Source: Nostoc mirabile CHAB5784 (GTDB taxonomy: Bacteria; Cyanobacteriota; Cyanobacteriia; Cyanobacteriales; Nostocaceae). From it: DNA of 43,825 nucleotides. The notes beneath the pieces are model-generated. The model did not search any database. It saw only the letters and a list, made by a program, of their open reading frames with translations, and was not told the DNA's origin. The DNA is taken from positions 1,536 through 45,360 of the forward strand of contig NZ_JAIVFS010000068.1 in assembly GCF_020829645.1 (NCBI RefSeq). The letters run 5' to 3'. The translations under genes and the position numbers were made by a program. Shown piece by piece: positions 42,797 through 43,825 of the stretch (position 1 is its first letter; every line of letters begins with the position of its first letter).

Positions 42797-43564
42797 GTGA
42801 ATAACTTGACGACAAACAAACTATCTACACCCCAGTTGTTTAAAGGCATTGCGCTATTTACGCCTGGAGGAGATTTGATTTACTGCATCGACCCTAGCAA
42901 GCAAGGTCGATGGCATTTGCATTTGTGTTCGGCTTTGCAAGAAATCCTAGATTTACCAGAGCCACCGCACTTTTTAGTGCCTTGTTATACTGCAACTATT
43001 GACCACTGGTTAGATCCGCGCACTCAACAAGTGCGTACTTTTGCTGAAGCTTATCCGGCTGTAATTAGACATCAAGCTTTGCTTAATGCCATTTTTGGCA
43101 CAGGGGAGTTAGTATGGCAAGCTGCTCCTTGGCAGGAGGGGTTGTGCGATCGCATGGTCTTAACAACTTATCGTTCCTCATTCCCGCAGCTTTGGGAGGA
43201 TCACGATTTAATTGTCCGTCTAGACCTTTCTGAACCTGTGCCAAAATACCACCAACCAGTAATTGTACAAAAAAAGGAAGCCATCACACAAGGCTATGTT
43301 CTGCGATTGTTTGTTGCAGGACATAGCAGTACCACCGAACGCATTCTGCAAAATTTACATGAATTGTTGGAGCGATCGCTTGGACATCCTTATACTCTGA
43401 AAGTGATTGATGTTTTAACTCATCCAGAACAAGCAGAACTCAATCACGTTTCTGCAACTCCTACCCTTGTCAAAGTTTGGCCTCACCCAATTCGGCGAAT
43501 CGTTGGAGAGTTGGATCATGTAGAAAAGATTTTACAAATGTTAGCTGCTAAGGAAAAATTTTAA
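42797..43564 (+). CDS. Protein with C-terminal KaiB-like thioredoxin-fold domain
   Basis: A 255-residue protein starting with GTG. Residues 1-155 form a domain that I cannot name (GIALFTPGGDLIYCID, HFLVPCYTATIDHWL, DRMVLTTYRSSFPQLWEDHD). Residues about 166-250 match the KaiB/SasA sensor fold: YVLRLFVAGHSSTTERILQN, then YTLKVIDVLTHPEQAE and a proline-preceded ATPTLVKVWPHPIRRIVGEL. KaiB itself, about 100 residues, binds KaiC in the circadian clock, and SasA uses a similar domain to dock on KaiC. This protein may therefore dock on KaiC or another AAA ring ATPase. It is 205 bases downstream of pilT on the same strand. Confidence 0.8.
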   Translation: MNNLTTNKLSTPQLFKGIALFTPGGDLIYCIDPSKQGRWHLHLCSALQEILDLPEPPHFLVPCYTATIDHWLDPRTQQVRTFAEAYPAVIRHQALLNAIFGTGELVWQAAPWQEGLCDRMVLTTYRSSFPQLWEDHDLIVRLDLSEPVPKYHQPVIVQKKEAITQGYVLRLFVAGHSSTTERILQNLHELLERSLGHPYTLKVIDVLTHPEQAELNHVSATPTLVKVWPHPIRRIVGELDHVEKILQMLAAKEKF

Positions 43565-43701
43565 GTTTTATAACGAATTGAGGGTTAAAAGTGAAATGCA
43601 GAGGTTTGATAGGTGGCAATTGTTTTCGCTAGAAATGAAAGAAAGTCTGTACTAAGCTCATGGATAATGAATCGACAGAATCTTATCTGTATCTTTCCCT
43701 T

Positions 43702-43825
43702 GTCAGGGTCGAGGGGAACATTACTGTTCCACCCCTCCCATCCGAAACCGTGCATGAAAGTTGTCCCTTCACACGGCTACTCAATGTGTTTCCCTATTGT
43801 CACGGAGGGACTTCTGACTACCATC
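43702..43825 (-). mobile_element. 3' end of a second group II intron (runs off the window)
   Basis: On the minus strand, domain V lies at about 43744-43782 with GCCGTGTGAAGGGACAACTT and ATGCACGGTTTC arms. A domain VI-like GGGAGGGGTGGAACAG and GTTCCCCTCGACC hairpin follows, and CTGAC at 43702 would be the intron end (AY rule). The body, with any maturase, lies to the right of the window. It is a different intron from the one in parA, with a clearly different domain V loop. Whether the flanking DNA (43565-43701) is a broken gene is not visible. Confidence 0.75.

Overview
The window reads as chromosome of a filamentous, heterocyst-forming-type cyanobacterium (Nostoc or a close relative). The signs are many GCGATCGC (HIP1) octamers, heptameric short tandem repeats (STRR) between genes, dense small palindromic or MITE-like elements, a PEP-CTERM protein, and protein families typical of Nostocales. 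No rRNA or tRNA gene was recognised. Most genes look like single-gene units separated by repeat-rich spacers, so this is an accessory-rich region.

Layout. 1-4.8 kb: the end of an RTX protein, a PEP-CTERM protein, a possible tiny membrane protein, an MFS transporter and a polytopic membrane protein. 4.8-5.5 kb: a decayed IS4-type element holding a MITE. 5.8-10.5 kb: a histidine-decarboxylase-like PLP enzyme, convergent with an unusual 1127-residue fusion of an amino-acid-permease-like membrane domain to PAS, GGDEF and EAL domains. 10.7-14.1 kb: a ParA ATPase gene cut in two by a complete 2455-bp group II intron. The intron sits inside the codon for the Walker A lysine, and both exons, the maturase, domain V and a candidate EBS1 can be read. 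14.5-17.7 kb: a deoxyhypusine-synthase-like enzyme and a PAS-GAF-PAS adenylate cyclase. 17.7-19.1 kb: repeat-filled spacer with a TPR gene remnant and a 21-bp minisatellite. 19.1-24.5 kb: a VOC protein, a serine-recombinase-like protein lacking the usual catalytic residues, a membrane protein and a GT39-type glycosyltransferase. 24.6-26 kb: MITEs, a second 21-bp minisatellite (16 units) abutting a transposase relic, and a DUF3303 protein. 26-29.7 kb: a zinc alcohol dehydrogenase, a small zinc-ribbon protein, a GT4 glycosyltransferase and exonuclease III.

29.8-34.9 kb holds what I read as a decayed type I-D CRISPR-Cas locus: csc1, cas6, the C-terminal half of cas1 fused to an S23 four-helix protein, a 2-oxoglutarate oxygenase overlapping cas6, two small coupled ORFs (one frameshifted), and a divergent WYL regulator resembling the known I-D repressor. 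Three evenly spaced palindromes with compensatory base changes lie between the regulator and the cas side. I see no cas3', cas10d, csc2, cas4, cas2 or CRISPR array.

35.2-37.9 kb is the best candidate for an undescribed system: a 44-residue Ser/Thr-rich, Cys-free peptide ORF, an APH-like kinase and a HopA1-family protein. The kinase/HopA1 pair is the Ser/Thr dehydratase pair of class V lanthipeptides and thioamitides. Here it stands without a recognisable cyclase and with a candidate precursor that cannot form lanthionine.

38-43.8 kb: nested MITEs, a UDP-GlcNAc 2-epimerase, a small membrane protein with a duplicated gene tail, a PilT ATPase, a protein with a C-terminal KaiB-like domain, and the 3' end of a second group II intron running off the right edge.
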